DNA of 64,000 nt. Source: Pelomonas sp051857475. GTDB taxonomy: Bacteria; Pseudomonadota; Gammaproteobacteria; Burkholderiales; Burkholderiaceae_C. The position numbers were made by a program, and so were the translations under genes. Of the stretch, positions 1-8,638 are shown in pieces (position 1 is the first letter of the stretch; the number at the start of each line of letters is the position of its first letter). Location: NCBI RefSeq assembly GCF_051857475.1, contig NZ_JBPZGZ010000003.1, positions 806,001-870,000 on the forward strand, given 5' to 3'. The notes beneath the pieces were generated by a model, which was not told the DNA's origin, did no database searches, and saw nothing but the letters and a program-made list of their open reading frames with translations.

Positions 1-1601
1 AGGGCATCATCAACGACGTCTACAGCGCCCAGCAGGGCAACCATTTCGGCGACCGCCGCGACGCCATCCTGCTGACGCCCGGCACCTACAACGGCCTGCG
101 CATCCCGGTCGGCTTCTACACCCAGGTGCTGGGTCTGGGCAGCCACCCCGACCAGGTCCACGTCAACGGCGACCTGCGCTCCGACGCCTATCTCGGCGGC
201 GACAACGCAACGCAGAACTTCTGGCGCGGCGCCGAGAACTTCTCGGTCACGCCGAGCCTCGGCATCGGCAACAACACCATGCAATGGGCGGTGTCCCAGG
301 CCATTCCGTTCCGGCGCATGCATGTGCGCGGCAACATCAAGCTGAACCAGAACAACGGCTGGTCCAGCGGCGGCTGGTTCTCGGAGGTGCTGGTCGACGG
401 CCAGGTCAACTCGGCCTCGCAGCAGCAATGGATCTCGCGCAACAGCCAGTGGGGCAGCTGGACCGGCTCGGGCTGGAACATGGTCTTTGTCGGCGTGCCC
501 AATGCGCCGGCCGGCAACTTCCCGACCCAGGGCCAGCGCTACACCAAGGTCAACGAGACCCCGGTGGTACGCGAGAAGCCCTATCTCTTCATCGACGCCA
601 ATGGCAGCTATGCCGTGCGCCTGCCTTCGCTGCGCAGCAACAGCTCGGGCATCACCTGGTCCAACGGCGCCACCACGCCGGGCACCACCATTCCCATCGC
701 CCAATTCTTCATCGCCAAGCCGACGGACAGCGCGGCCACCATCAACGCGCAACTGGCGGCCGGCCGGCATATCCTCTTCACGCCGGGCATCTATGTGCTG
801 ACCCAGACGCTGCAGGTCAACAACCCCAACACCGTGCTGCTGGGCATTGGCTTCCCGACCCTGCGCTCGGACAACGGCCAGCCGCTGATGAAGACGGCCG
901 ACGTGGATGGGCTGACCATCGCCGGCCTGTTCTTCGATGCGGGCGCCACCGAGTCGGGCGTGCTGCTGGAAGTGGGCCCCAACGGTGCCAGCGCCAGCCA
1001 TGCGGCCAACCCCACCGTGCTGCACGACGTGTTCTTCCGCATCGGCGGCGCGGCGGCCGGGCGGGTCGCCTTCGGCCTCAGCATCAATGCCCACAACACC
1101 ATCGTCGACCACACCTGGCTGTGGCGTGCCGACCATGGCGCCGGCGTGGGCTGGACCAGCAACCCCTCGTCCTACGGCCTTTGGGTCAACGGCAACAACG
1201 TGACCGTCTACGGCCTCTTCGTCGAGCATTTCCAGAACCACCAGGTGGTGTGGAACGGCAACGGCGGCCGGGTCTATTTCTACCAGTCGGAGATCCCTTA
1301 CGACCCGCCCAGCCAGGCCTCGTGGAACAGCGCCACCGGCCGCGGGTTCGCGTCGTACAAGGTCGCCGACAACGTGACCAGCCACGAGGCCTGGGGCCTG
1401 GGCGTCTACAGCGTCTTCACCAACGCCAACATCTTGCTGGACCGCGCCGTCGAAGCGCCCGTCAACTCGAACGTGCGCTTCCACAGCCTCATCTCGGTCT
1501 GCCTGGGATCGAATGGCGGCATCGTCCATCCGATCAACAGCACAGGCGACCAGACGGCCTGCAACGCGGCCTACACGCCGACGGTGACCAACTACCCCTG
1601 A
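1..1601 (+). CDS. Secreted right-handed beta-helix protein, 5' truncated
   Basis: The reading frame is open from base 3 at the window edge to a TGA at 1599-1601, so the true N-terminus (presumably with a signal peptide) lies outside. About 532 residues are visible. They are rich in Gly, Asn, Ser and aromatic residues, with repeating short strands such as NNTVLLGIGFPTL and VDGLTIAGLFFDAG. This pattern is typical of single-stranded right-handed beta-helices of the pectate-lyase / GH55 type. Similar proteins are often annotated as coagulation factor 5/8 or 'adenylyl cyclase' without support. I infer an extracellular polysaccharide-binding or -degrading protein. No catalytic residues can be assigned. 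A strong terminator follows. Confidence 0.7.
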   Translation, partial: GIINDVYSAQQGNHFGDRRDAILLTPGTYNGLRIPVGFYTQVLGLGSHPDQVHVNGDLRSDAYLGGDNATQNFWRGAENFSVTPSLGIGNNTMQWAVSQAIPFRRMHVRGNIKLNQNNGWSSGGWFSEVLVDGQVNSASQQQWISRNSQWGSWTGSGWNMVFVGVPNAPAGNFPTQGQRYTKVNETPVVREKPYLFIDANGSYAVRLPSLRSNSSGITWSNGATTPGTTIPIAQFFIAKPTDSAATINAQLAAGRHILFTPGIYVLTQTLQVNNPNTVLLGIGFPTLRSDNGQPLMKTADVDGLTIAGLFFDAGATESGVLLEVGPNGASASHAANPTVLHDVFFRIGGAAAGRVAFGLSINAHNTIVDHTWLWRADHGAGVGWTSNPSSYGLWVNGNNVTVYGLFVEHFQNHQVVWNGNGGRVYFYQSEIPYDPPSQASWNSATGRGFASYKVADNVTSHEAWGLGVYSVFTNANILLDRAVEAPVNSNVRFHSLISVCLGSNGGIVHPINSTGDQTACNAAYTPTVTNYP

Positions 1602-1688
1602 AATCCTCGGCACCGGTGGAGACCTGGCACGCAATCTGCAAAGACAGAAGCAGTCAGTTGTCTCCTCCATCCGCCTGGATGGATTCGT

Positions 1689-1721
1689 GCCCCGAGCTGG
1701 TTCAGCTCGGGGCCTTTTTTT
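1689..1721 (+). terminator. Rho-independent terminator after the beta-helix gene
   Basis: Perfect 11-bp stem (1689-1699 with 1703-1713), a 3-nt loop, and a run of seven T at 1715-1721. It ends transcription of the beta-helix gene. Confidence 0.9.
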
Positions 1722-1785
1722 GGGCGGGCTGCCTCATGTTGAGGCGTGGAGGGTCAGGTCTGCACCAGGATGGGAGCGGCCGGCG

Positions 1786-2316
1786 TCAGGACTTGTCCCA
1801 GCCCAGGCGCACCACGCCGCAATGCCGGCACACGAATTTGTAGAAGGCGTTGTCGCCCGCGGGCTCATAGTCGCGGGTGGCCCGGGCCCAGTCCTTCTCG
1901 GTCAGGCCGTAGTGCTGGCGCCAGTCGGCCTTGACGGCCTCGCTGGCGTCCTCCACATCCTCTTCCAACGCATCGCCGTGGAACTCGCAGGCGTCGTTGC
2001 AATGGGCCAGCCACTCCTCCTGCTGCCAGCAGGAATAGCCCGGCGTCCTCAGGCTCACCTCGTCCACGACGTCTTGTGCGATACCCGCCTTCAGCAGCGG
2101 CTGCGGGTCCGAGAAGCTCGCCCCCAGCTTGCTGGCCGCCGAGCCGTCGGCGATGCACCAGGGGCAGAGCTTCTCGTCCAGGTCGCTGGTCGCGTAGACC
2201 GGCTGCACATAGACGAAGTCGCGCGCCTGGCCGCAACAGATGCAGGTGATCTGCCGGGCTTCGATGGCGCCGGTGGCCAGCGGGTCGGGGTGGTAGCGGA
2301 AAGAGGGGATGTCCAT
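1786..2316 (-). CDS. cbrC: CbrC family (UPF0167) protein
   Basis: A 176-residue cytoplasmic protein opening with the FRYHPDPLATGAI segment that marks the CbrC/UPF0167 family. It has paired cysteines (CICCGQ, CPWCIAD, CRHCG) suggesting metal binding. The E. coli homologue has been linked to colicin E2 tolerance, but its biochemical role is unknown. The gene is monocistronic, with the PH-domain gene just upstream on the same strand (36 nt between them). Length matches the family. Confidence 0.82.
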   Translation of the reverse strand: MDIPSFRYHPDPLATGAIEARQITCICCGQARDFVYVQPVYATSDLDEKLCPWCIADGSAASKLGASFSDPQPLLKAGIAQDVVDEVSLRTPGYSCWQQEEWLAHCNDACEFHGDALEEDVEDASEAVKADWRQHYGLTEKDWARATRDYEPAGDNAFYKFVCRHCGVVRLGWDKS

Positions 2317-2352
2317 GGCGGCACGCTAGCAGATGCGCCGCCTAGGCGGGCG

Positions 2353-2778
2353 CTAAGCCTGGCTGCTGGCTGCCGAGTCCTGGGCCTCAACGAAGGCGCG
2401 GCGAAAGCCGAGCGGGTCGGCGATGCCGTCAATGGGCGCATGCGATGAGCCCGTGCCGGCGATGACGAGGGTGCCGAAGTTCAGCATCCGGCCCGTGAAG
2501 GACTGGTCCACCTGGATGCTCTCCACCTTGTTGATGTTGATCTCGATGGTGTGGCGACGGATGAAGCCGTGCTTGACGATCAGGCGCTTGGTGGTCACCG
2601 CCAACTCGGTCGAGCGGATGCGGACGTAGGCGACCACCCAGAGCACGAGCCCCAGGCCGAAGGCAGGCAGCAGCAGCAGCCCGAACAGCAGCAGATGCCA
2701 GACCGACCACAGGCTGGTGCGCCCCTGATGAACCAGCCGTTCACCGGGGACCAGAACTTCATCGACATAGCTTGACAT
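2353..2778 (-). CDS. Bacterial PH-domain membrane protein
   Basis: 141 residues from the ATG at 2778, which is preceded by AGGA at good spacing; an upstream in-frame ATG at 2832 has no comparable site. The sequence shows an N-terminal cytoplasmic stretch, a hydrophobic hairpin (about residues 26-50), then a bacterial PH-like (bPH2, YdbS/YdbT-type) fold with VTTKRLIVKHGFIRR and INKVESIQVDQS. Such proteins sit in the inner membrane with the PH domain in the cytoplasm. Function unknown. Confidence 0.78.
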   Translation of the reverse strand: MSSYVDEVLVPGERLVHQGRTSLWSVWHLLLFGLLLLPAFGLGLVLWVVAYVRIRSTELAVTTKRLIVKHGFIRRHTIEININKVESIQVDQSFTGRMLNFGTLVIAGTGSSHAPIDGIADPLGFRRAFVEAQDSAASSQA

Positions 2779-2976
2779 GGTGCATCCTGTTGCTGGGCCG
2801 TCATGGATTAGATGCGACGTCGGGGCCGTCATGGCGTCTTCGAGCGGCCGCGCCCACGTAGGAGGCTATGCAACACGCGTTTACAGACGTGCAATGCAGA
2901 CCTGTCGATATTGATGCGGCTGGACCGTCGTCTTCGTAGCGGCGGTGTCGCCGTGCAACCTCAATGGAGAGCGGCC

Positions 2977-3330
2977 ATGAACTACGTCGATGGATATGTC
3001 GTCCCGGTGCCGAACCAGAATCGGGAGCTCTACCGCAAGCTGGCGCTGGAGATGGCCGCACTGTTCAAGGAGAACGGTGCGTTGCGGGTCGTCGAGTGCT
3101 GGGGCGACGACGTGCCTGAAGGCAAGCTGACGTCGTTTCCGCTGGCCGTGCAGTGCCAGCCCGACGAGACGGTGGTCTTCTCTTGGTCCGTCTGGCCTTC
3201 CAAGCAGGTCCGCGATGCGGGCATGAAGAAGGTGATGGAACACCCGAGCATGCAGAAGGGGCCGGAAGGCATGCCCTTCGATGGCAAGCGGATGATCTTT
3301 GGCGGCTTCCAGGTCATCGTTGACGAGTGA
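2977..3330 (+). CDS. DUF1428 (YbaA-like) family protein
   Basis: A 117-residue protein beginning MNYVDGYVVPVP with the conserved VECWGDDVPEGK segment of DUF1428. This is a small ferredoxin-like-fold family resembling stress-response A/B-barrel proteins. GGAGA lies 6-7 nt before the ATG. Longer in-frame starts at 2812 lack a ribosome site and encode unrelated low-complexity sequence. The gene is divergent from the PH-domain gene and convergent with the GGDEF gene (37 nt apart). Function unknown. Confidence 0.85.
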   Translation: MNYVDGYVVPVPNQNRELYRKLALEMAALFKENGALRVVECWGDDVPEGKLTSFPLAVQCQPDETVVFSWSVWPSKQVRDAGMKKVMEHPSMQKGPEGMPFDGKRMIFGGFQVIVDE

Positions 3331-3367
3331 TCCATCGGCCACCCGCTTCACGCGGCCAGCCCTGGCG

Positions 3368-4318
3368 CTACAAGTCCATGAGCTCGCTGGAAGTGCAGTC
3401 TCGGCCACGTTCCTTCGAAAGGTAAAGCGCCCGGTCCGCACGCTCGATGACCGTGTGGACGGTATCGCCTTGGCGGGCCTGGGCGAGCCCCGCGGAAAAC
3501 GTGTATCGAATGCCAGCGTGCGGCTCGAGGGTTTGGCGAAGGCGCTCCAGTGCGGTCTGGGCATCAGCCAGGGTGGTGCCCGGCAGCAGCAGCAAAAACT
3601 CCTCACCACCGATCCGCCCGACGGCCTGCCCTGCACGGAGGTGGCGTTGGGTGCTTTCGCAGAAATGCCGCAGGACGGCGTCGCCGCTCGCGTGGCCATG
3701 CGTGTCGTTGATCTTCTTGAAAAAGTCCAGGTCCAGCACGGCGAAGCTCACCGGCTGGGAGTGCTTTCTCGGGTCCGTCAGTGCGCTCTCTGCCAGCTTC
3801 AGGATATGGCGTCGATTGGGAACGCCGGTCAATTCGTCTGTGAACGCTGCTTGGAGTGCCTGCTCATGCGCGTGTTCCAGCTCCGTGGCCATTTGCTGGT
3901 TGGCCCGCAACAGGCGTTCAAAGTAGTCCTTCTCGTCACGAAGCGCCTTGCGCTGAAGGTAGAGCGATACAAAGGCGCCCACCTTGGCTTCCAGAACGAG
4001 GGGAGGCACGGGCTTCACGAGGAAGTCGACGGCCCCCGTTTCGTATCCCCGAAACGCGTTCACCGGGTCTGTGCTGGCGCCCGTGATGAAGATGACGGGC
4101 ACCTCGCGCAATTGCGTGTCGCCCCGCATGATTTGCGCGAGCTCGAAGCCGTCGACGCCAGGCATGTTGACGTCGACCAGGGCCAGCGCGAAGTCCTGCT
4201 TGCGCAACTGGTCAAGCGCAGCGATGGCGGACTCGGCGGAGACCACCTCCAAGCCGGGACGATCCAGGATCAGCTTCGTGGTCTGAAGGTTGTCCAGGTG
4301 GTCATCGACGTGAAGCAC
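3368..4318 (-). CDS. Response regulator with GGDEF (diguanylate cyclase) output
   Basis: An N-terminal receiver domain has an acidic pocket (HVDDH), phospho-acceptor Asp in LALVDVNMPG and Lys in FLVKP. It is joined by a coiled linker (about residues 120-155) to a GGDEF domain with signature GGEEF in RIGGEEFLLLLPG and DELTGVPNRR at its start. It should make cyclic di-GMP from GTP when phosphorylated. The start is uncertain. The GTG at 4318 would cut the first beta strand (in-frame upstream residues read TVYV), and no ATG, GTG or ribosome site is visible in frame before the stop near 4430. Confidence 0.85.
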   Translation of the reverse strand: MLHVDDHLDNLQTTKLILDRPGLEVVSAESAIAALDQLRKQDFALALVDVNMPGVDGFELAQIMRGDTQLREVPVIFITGASTDPVNAFRGYETGAVDFLVKPVPPLVLEAKVGAFVSLYLQRKALRDEKDYFERLLRANQQMATELEHAHEQALQAAFTDELTGVPNRRHILKLAESALTDPRKHSQPVSFAVLDLDFFKKINDTHGHASGDAVLRHFCESTQRHLRAGQAVGRIGGEEFLLLLPGTTLADAQTALERLRQTLEPHAGIRYTFSAGLAQARQGDTVHTVIERADRALYLSKERGRDCTSSELMDL

Positions 4319-4548
4319 ATAGACGGTAGCGGAAGTAGACAGCAGCGGCTCCCCATATTCACGTTTTTCAACGTTAGCAAGGTCGAGCGCTTCTACGCCC
4401 CTGTGAGGCCAAATGGTTTCAGCTTGTTACCCGACTTGGGGGCGGGTCGCGAACGACTGCGCCTGCGCACGGCATAGCTTTGCGAAGCTGCACAGGCCCG
4501 GAGGCTCTGGCCAGGAAATATTGCGGCCACGGCGCTCTCGCGTTCCGC

Positions 4549-4638
4549 TGGCGGAGGCTGTGAGATTCGAACTCACGGGCCGTTTGACCGGCCGACGGTT
4601 TTCAAGACCGTTGGGTTAAACCGCTCCCCCAAGCCTCC
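4549..4638 (-). tRNA. tRNA-Ser (anticodon TGA)
   Basis: On the minus strand it begins GGAGGCT, pairs with AGCCTCC at the 3' end, and has an encoded CCA (4549-4551). The anticodon loop CTTGAAA gives TGA. The total of 90 nt and the long variable arm fit a class II serine tRNA. Confidence 0.96.
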
Positions 4639-4683
4639 GTGGACCCCGCGCTTGCGAGGGAGCCGCATTCTAAGGGCGCCGGA

Positions 4684-5508
4684 TCATGCCCCCGGCTTCT
4701 GCGCCTGCTCGCATTGCACCTGGATGATCTCGCGCGCCGTGCCGTCCACGCGCGCGGCCGTCAGCTGGCCGCCCCAGACGCAGCCGGTGTCCAGCCCCAG
4801 CAGCGTTGGCCGGTCCAGCAGGCCCAGCGTCGACCAGTGGCCGAAGGCGATCGGCGTGCCGGCCGTCTGGCGGCCCGGCGCGTCGAACCAGGGCATGAAG
4901 CCCTCGGGTGCGGCGCCGGCGCCGTCCTTGGTCTTGAAGTCCATCTCGCCGTCGGCGGTGCAAAAGCGCAGCCGCGTCAGCGCGTTGACCGTGAAGCGCA
5001 GCCGTGCGGTGCCGGCCAGGTCGGGGGCCCAGCGGGCCGGCTCGTTGCCGTACATGGCGTGCAGGAAGTCGGGCAGGGCAGGGCCGCGCAGCACGGCCTC
5101 CACCTCGCCGGCCAGAGTCAGGGTGTCGTCGCGGCTCCATTGCGGCACGACGCCGGCGTGCACCATCAGCCAGCCGGCTTCGAAGACGGCCATGCGCTGG
5201 TGGCGCAGCCAGTCCATCAGCGCGTGGCGGTCGGGGGCGGCGAGGATGTCGTCCAGGGTGTCGCCGCGGTGCGGGTGGCGCACGCCGTGGTGGGCCGCCA
5301 GCAGGTGCAGGTCGTGGTTGCCGAGCAGGCAGGTGGCGGTGTCGCCCAGGCGGATCAGGCGGCGCAGCGTGGCCAGCGAGGCCGGGCCGCGGTTGACGAG
5401 GTCGCCCAGCAGCCACAGGCGGTCGCGAGACGGGGAGAAGTCCAGCTGCTGCAGCAGACGCTCCAGCGCGTCGCAGCAGCCCTGCAGGTCACCGATCAGG
5501 TAGTTCAT
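4684..5508 (-). CDS. apaH: Symmetrical bis(5'-nucleosyl)-tetraphosphatase ApaH
   Basis: A 274-residue calcineurin-type phosphoesterase with the metal-binding series GDLQGC, GDLVNRGP, GNHD, H (MVHAG) and GHW in the expected order. It hydrolyses Ap4A to two ADP in the cytoplasm, and in other bacteria also removes Np4 caps from RNA. Length is that of E. coli ApaH. The start ATG at 5508 gives the conserved MNYLIGDLQG beginning. Divergent from the CNNM/CBS gene. Confidence 0.95.
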   Translation of the reverse strand: MNYLIGDLQGCCDALERLLQQLDFSPSRDRLWLLGDLVNRGPASLATLRRLIRLGDTATCLLGNHDLHLLAAHHGVRHPHRGDTLDDILAAPDRHALMDWLRHQRMAVFEAGWLMVHAGVVPQWSRDDTLTLAGEVEAVLRGPALPDFLHAMYGNEPARWAPDLAGTARLRFTVNALTRLRFCTADGEMDFKTKDGAGAAPEGFMPWFDAPGRQTAGTPIAFGHWSTLGLLDRPTLLGLDTGCVWGGQLTAARVDGTAREIIQVQCEQAQKPGA

Positions 5509-5633
5509 GCCCGGATTGTCCCGGCCCCCGAGCGAGGGATCGCACGGTGGGCCGTGTCACGCCCATCTGATAGTCTCCCGGGCTTCGTTTTTGCCCCGCG
5601 CCGCCTGGGGTTTACCCTGGTCTGGCGCCTTCG

Positions 5634-6941
5634 ATGGATACCGCTCTCGTTCTCTTTCTGATCCTGATCAACGGCCTGTTCGCCATGTCGGAAATGGCGC
5701 TGACCGCCAGCCGCAAGGCCCGGCTGCAGGTGATGGTGGAGAGTGGTGAGGGCGGTGCGCAGGCCGCGATGGACCTGCACGACAACCCCACCAAGTTTCT
5801 GTCGACGGTGCAGATCGGCATCACCGGCATCGGCGTGCTGAACGGCATCGTTGGCGATGCGGCCTTCTCCGGCCCGTTGTCGCGCTGGCTGACCGAGACC
5901 TTCCATCTGGCACCGCATGCGACCGACATCGCCGCTACGGCCCTGGTCGTCGTCATCATCACGCTGCTGACCATCGTCTTCGGCGAGCTGGTGCCCAAGC
6001 GCATCGGCCAGATCTATCCCGAGACGGTGGCCCGCCTGGTCGCGCCGGCTATGAACTTCATCTCGGTGGCCGCGCGGCCGCTGGTGAAGTCGCTGAGCTT
6101 CATGACCGAGGCGACGCTGGGCCTGCTGGGTCTGCGCAACAAGGGCCAGCGCGGCGTCACCGAAGAAGAGATCGCCGCCAGCCTGGAAGAAGGCCTGGAT
6201 GCCGGCGTCATCGAGGAGCACGAGCACCAGATGGTGCGCAATGTGTTCCGCCTGGACGAGCGCCAGGTCGGCTCGATGATGATTCCGCGCGCCGAGATCG
6301 CCTGGCTGGAAGTCGACGCGACGCCGGCCGAGGTGCTTGCGGTGTTGCGCGAGCATGGCTTCAACCGCTACCCGGTCTGCCGCGGCGGCCTGAATGAAGT
6401 GCTGGGCGTTGCGAACGCGCCGGCCCTGCTGGCCGGCATGCTCGAAGGCCTGCCGCTGGACCTGATGGCGGGCCTGGAATCGCCATTGTTCGTGCCCGAG
6501 ACGCTGTCGGGCATGGAACTGCTGGAACATTTCCGCGTCTCGGATGCGCCGCTGGTCTTTGTCGTCGATGAGTACGGCGAGGTGCAGGGTGTGATTGCCG
6601 TGCGCGATGTGCTGGAAGCCATTGCCGGAGAGTTCAATGCTCCGAGCGATGGTGACGCCTGGGCGGTGCAGCGCGAGGACGGGAGCTGGCTGATCGACGG
6701 CCTGATCCCCGTGCCCGAGCTGAAGGACCGCCTGGAGCTGAAGGAACTGCCCGAAGAGGATCGTGGGCGCTACAACACCCTGGCTGGCATGATCATGCTG
6801 CTGCTGGGGCGCTTGCCGCGCACGACCGATGTCGTGGAGTGGGACGCGTGGAGATTCGAGGTCGTGGACCTCGATGGCAAGCGTGTGGACAAAGTGCTGG
6901 TCAGTCGTCTGGCCGAGGAAACGAGAGAGAAAGAATCATGA
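5634..6941 (+). CDS. CNNM/CBS/CorC-HlyC family membrane protein
   Basis: 435 residues: an N-terminal CNNM transmembrane domain with about four hydrophobic segments (residues 1-150) and the family patterns FAMSEMALTASR and GELVPKR, a CBS pair (about 215-335), and a C-terminal CorC/HlyC domain ending in VDGKRVDKVLV. Members are often called hemolysins, but many act in magnesium or other cation efflux. The stop overlaps the start of sapC (ATGA), so the two are translationally coupled. A weak GG-N10-GC match lies at 5581-5594. Confidence 0.9.
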   Translation: MDTALVLFLILINGLFAMSEMALTASRKARLQVMVESGEGGAQAAMDLHDNPTKFLSTVQIGITGIGVLNGIVGDAAFSGPLSRWLTETFHLAPHATDIAATALVVVIITLLTIVFGELVPKRIGQIYPETVARLVAPAMNFISVAARPLVKSLSFMTEATLGLLGLRNKGQRGVTEEEIAASLEEGLDAGVIEEHEHQMVRNVFRLDERQVGSMMIPRAEIAWLEVDATPAEVLAVLREHGFNRYPVCRGGLNEVLGVANAPALLAGMLEGLPLDLMAGLESPLFVPETLSGMELLEHFRVSDAPLVFVVDEYGEVQGVIAVRDVLEAIAGEFNAPSDGDAWAVQREDGSWLIDGLIPVPELKDRLELKELPEEDRGRYNTLAGMIMLLLGRLPRTTDVVEWDAWRFEVVDLDGKRVDKVLVSRLAEETREKES

Positions 6942-7672
6942 GCAACCCCCCGATGTACGGCGAACTGCTGCCGCTGGATCGCGAAGTCCACAAGAACCTG
7001 AAGCTGGACACCGCGCAATCTGTCGTGTCCCGCGTGGCCGACCAGAACTCGGTCTTCCTGGCTGCCGTCGAATTTGGCGACGCCTGCAAGGAATTCCCCA
7101 TCGTCTTCGTGCGCGCCGGCCAGGCCTCGCCCGATGGCAAGCAGGCCGTTGCGCCGCTGGCCGTGCTGGGCCTGAAGGCAGGCTCCAACCTGTTCGTCGA
7201 TGGCGACAAGTGGACCGGCAACTACGTGCCCGCCTATGTGCGCCGCTACCCCTTCGCGATGGCCCGCCTGGATGAGAAGACCGACAACATGGCGGTCTGC
7301 TACGACCTGAAGTGGTCGGCCTTCAACGAGACGACCGGCGAAGCCCTGTTCAAGGACGGCCAGCCGACCGAGTTCCTGGTCAACGCCAAGTCTTTCCTGG
7401 AGAACTTCGAACAGGAAGCCGAGCGCACCCGCCTGATCTGCAACCTGCTGGTCGAGATGGACCTGCTGCAGGACATGCGCTTCGAAGCCACGCTGCCCAA
7501 CAACGAGAAGCTCGACGTCGAGGGCTTCATGGCCCTGGACGAGAAGAAGTACGCCGAGCTGCCCGACGACAAGGTGCTGCAGCTGCATCGCAACGGCCTG
7601 CTGGCCATGATCGAGATGCATCGCCTGTCGCTGACCAACATGAACCGCCTGGTCGGCAAGTACGCGGTCTGA
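6938..7672 (+). CDS. SapC family protein
   Basis: 244 residues of the SapC family, first found beside a Campylobacter S-layer gene. The start MSNPPMYGELLPLDREVHKNL is typical and includes the conserved LDR...H opening. Conserved elements YVRRYPFA and EMDLLQDMRFEATL are visible. There is no signal peptide or membrane segment. Start chosen at the ATG overlapping the upstream stop; a longer in-frame start at 6839 lies inside the upstream gene. Role unknown. Followed by a clear terminator. Confidence 0.88.
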   Translation: MSNPPMYGELLPLDREVHKNLKLDTAQSVVSRVADQNSVFLAAVEFGDACKEFPIVFVRAGQASPDGKQAVAPLAVLGLKAGSNLFVDGDKWTGNYVPAYVRRYPFAMARLDEKTDNMAVCYDLKWSAFNETTGEALFKDGQPTEFLVNAKSFLENFEQEAERTRLICNLLVEMDLLQDMRFEATLPNNEKLDVEGFMALDEKKYAELPDDKVLQLHRNGLLAMIEMHRLSLTNMNRLVGKYAV

Positions 7673-7694
7673 TCCCGCGGCGCTCCTGCCTCGA

Positions 7695-7719
7695 GGCCAC
7701 GCATTGCGTGGCCTTTTTT
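7695..7719 (+). terminator. Rho-independent terminator after the CNNM-SapC operon
   Basis: Perfect 8-bp stem GGCCACGC / GCGTGGCC (7695-7702, 7706-7713) with a 3-nt loop, followed by six T. Confidence 0.92.
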
Positions 7720-7850
7720 CTGGGGCGGGCGCCACCGCCTGGTGCACCCGGGGGCCTTTGCGTCCCGTCCACGCCCCCTCGAACTGGGGGGTGTCGTGCC
7801 CCGCGGCTGGGCGCTGTAGCGCTTTCCGACGACGGGGTTAACCCCCAAAA

Positions 7851-7880
7851 GTCACCGATTTAGATGTATCGGTCTGTGAC
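7851..7880. promoter_or_regulatory. Inverted repeat upstream of the FeeM-like gene
   Basis: In a GC-rich gap, an AT-richer patch carries CCGAT (7855-7859) and ATCGG (7868-7872), nested inside GTCA (7851-7854) and TGAC (7877-7880), about 70-100 nt before the start at 7952. A second palindrome, GGGGTTAACCCC, lies at 7834-7845. This could be an operator or a promoter-proximal hairpin. No -10/-35 pair is convincing. Confidence 0.35.
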
Positions 7881-7951
7881 CTTCAACGAAATGCACCAAT
7901 TCAATCCCTAGACTCCGCCGCTCGGCGCGTTGGGCGCTAAGGATGCTGTTG

Positions 7952-8638
7952 ATGATCCCCACCTTTGAAGAAAGCCGCCGCACGCCGCTGAACCCCAACG
8001 GCGGCCCGCCGCTGGAGTTGGACAGCGATTTCGGTTCGCTGGATGGGGACGCCTACGACCTCGTCGAGCGCCGCTACGGTGACCGCGGCCTGGCCGTCTC
8101 GAAGGAGCGCTTCAGCAGTCGCAACGAGGACGGCGACATCGTCTGCACGGCCCGCAACGGCGAGCAGATCGTCGGCACGCTGTCGGTGCGCTTCGACGGC
8201 AAGGGCGGGCTGCATGCCGACAAGCTGTTCGAGGAAGAGCTGGCCGAATGGCGCGGCGCCGGCGTCAAGCTCTGCGAATTTGGCAGCCTGGCCGTGGACC
8301 GCCATTCCCACAACGCCAAGCGCGTGCTGGCCCAGATCTTTCACCTGGGCTATCTGCATGCCCACCGCAAGGCGCGCTGCGAGCGCCTCATCATCGAGGT
8401 CAACCCGCGCCACGTCGCCTTCTACCGCCGCTATCTGGGCCTGCTGCCCTACACGACGGCCCGCCACAACCCGCGTGTGAACGCGCCGGCCGTGCTGATG
8501 AGCATCGACCTGGCAACGGTGCGCGAGCAGATCGCCCTGTGGGGCGGCCGGCCCGAGCTGCTGACCCAGGCCCGCTGCCTTTACCCGTTGGCCTGGGACG
8601 AGGCCACCGAGGCGGCCATGCTGGCCAAGTTGCCCTGA
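7952..8638 (+). CDS. FeeM-like N-acyl amino acid synthase (GNAT superfamily)
   Basis: 228 residues from the ATG at 7952, which has AAGGA about 8 nt upstream; the ATG at 7943 sits on top of that site. The fold is acyl-homoserine-lactone-synthase / FeeM-like, with GSLAVDRHSH, LGYLHAHRKARCERLII and NPRHVAFYRRYLGL. The last is typical of FeeM-type acyltransferases that move fatty acyl groups from acyl-ACP to amino acids, and of related proteins near exosortase systems. No exosortase gene is visible here. The C-terminus overlaps the convergent 9075 gene by 58 bp. Confidence 0.78.
   Translation: MIPTFEESRRTPLNPNGGPPLELDSDFGSLDGDAYDLVERRYGDRGLAVSKERFSSRNEDGDIVCTARNGEQIVGTLSVRFDGKGGLHADKLFEEELAEWRGAGVKLCEFGSLAVDRHSHNAKRVLAQIFHLGYLHAHRKARCERLIIEVNPRHVAFYRRYLGLLPYTTARHNPRVNAPAVLMSIDLATVREQIALWGGRPELLTQARCLYPLAWDEATEAAMLAKLP

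Noticed and set aside
284..1843. A 519-codon frame overlapping the beta-helix gene
   Set aside because: Arg/His/Gln-rich translation without domains. It crosses the strong terminator at 1689-1721.
5581..5594. GGCTTCGTTTTTGC upstream of the CNNM/CBS gene as a sigma-54 promoter
   Set aside because: Spacing is correct and -12 fits, but the -24 box (GGCTT) is poor and the gene lies outside the cluster. It may be chance in GC-rich DNA.
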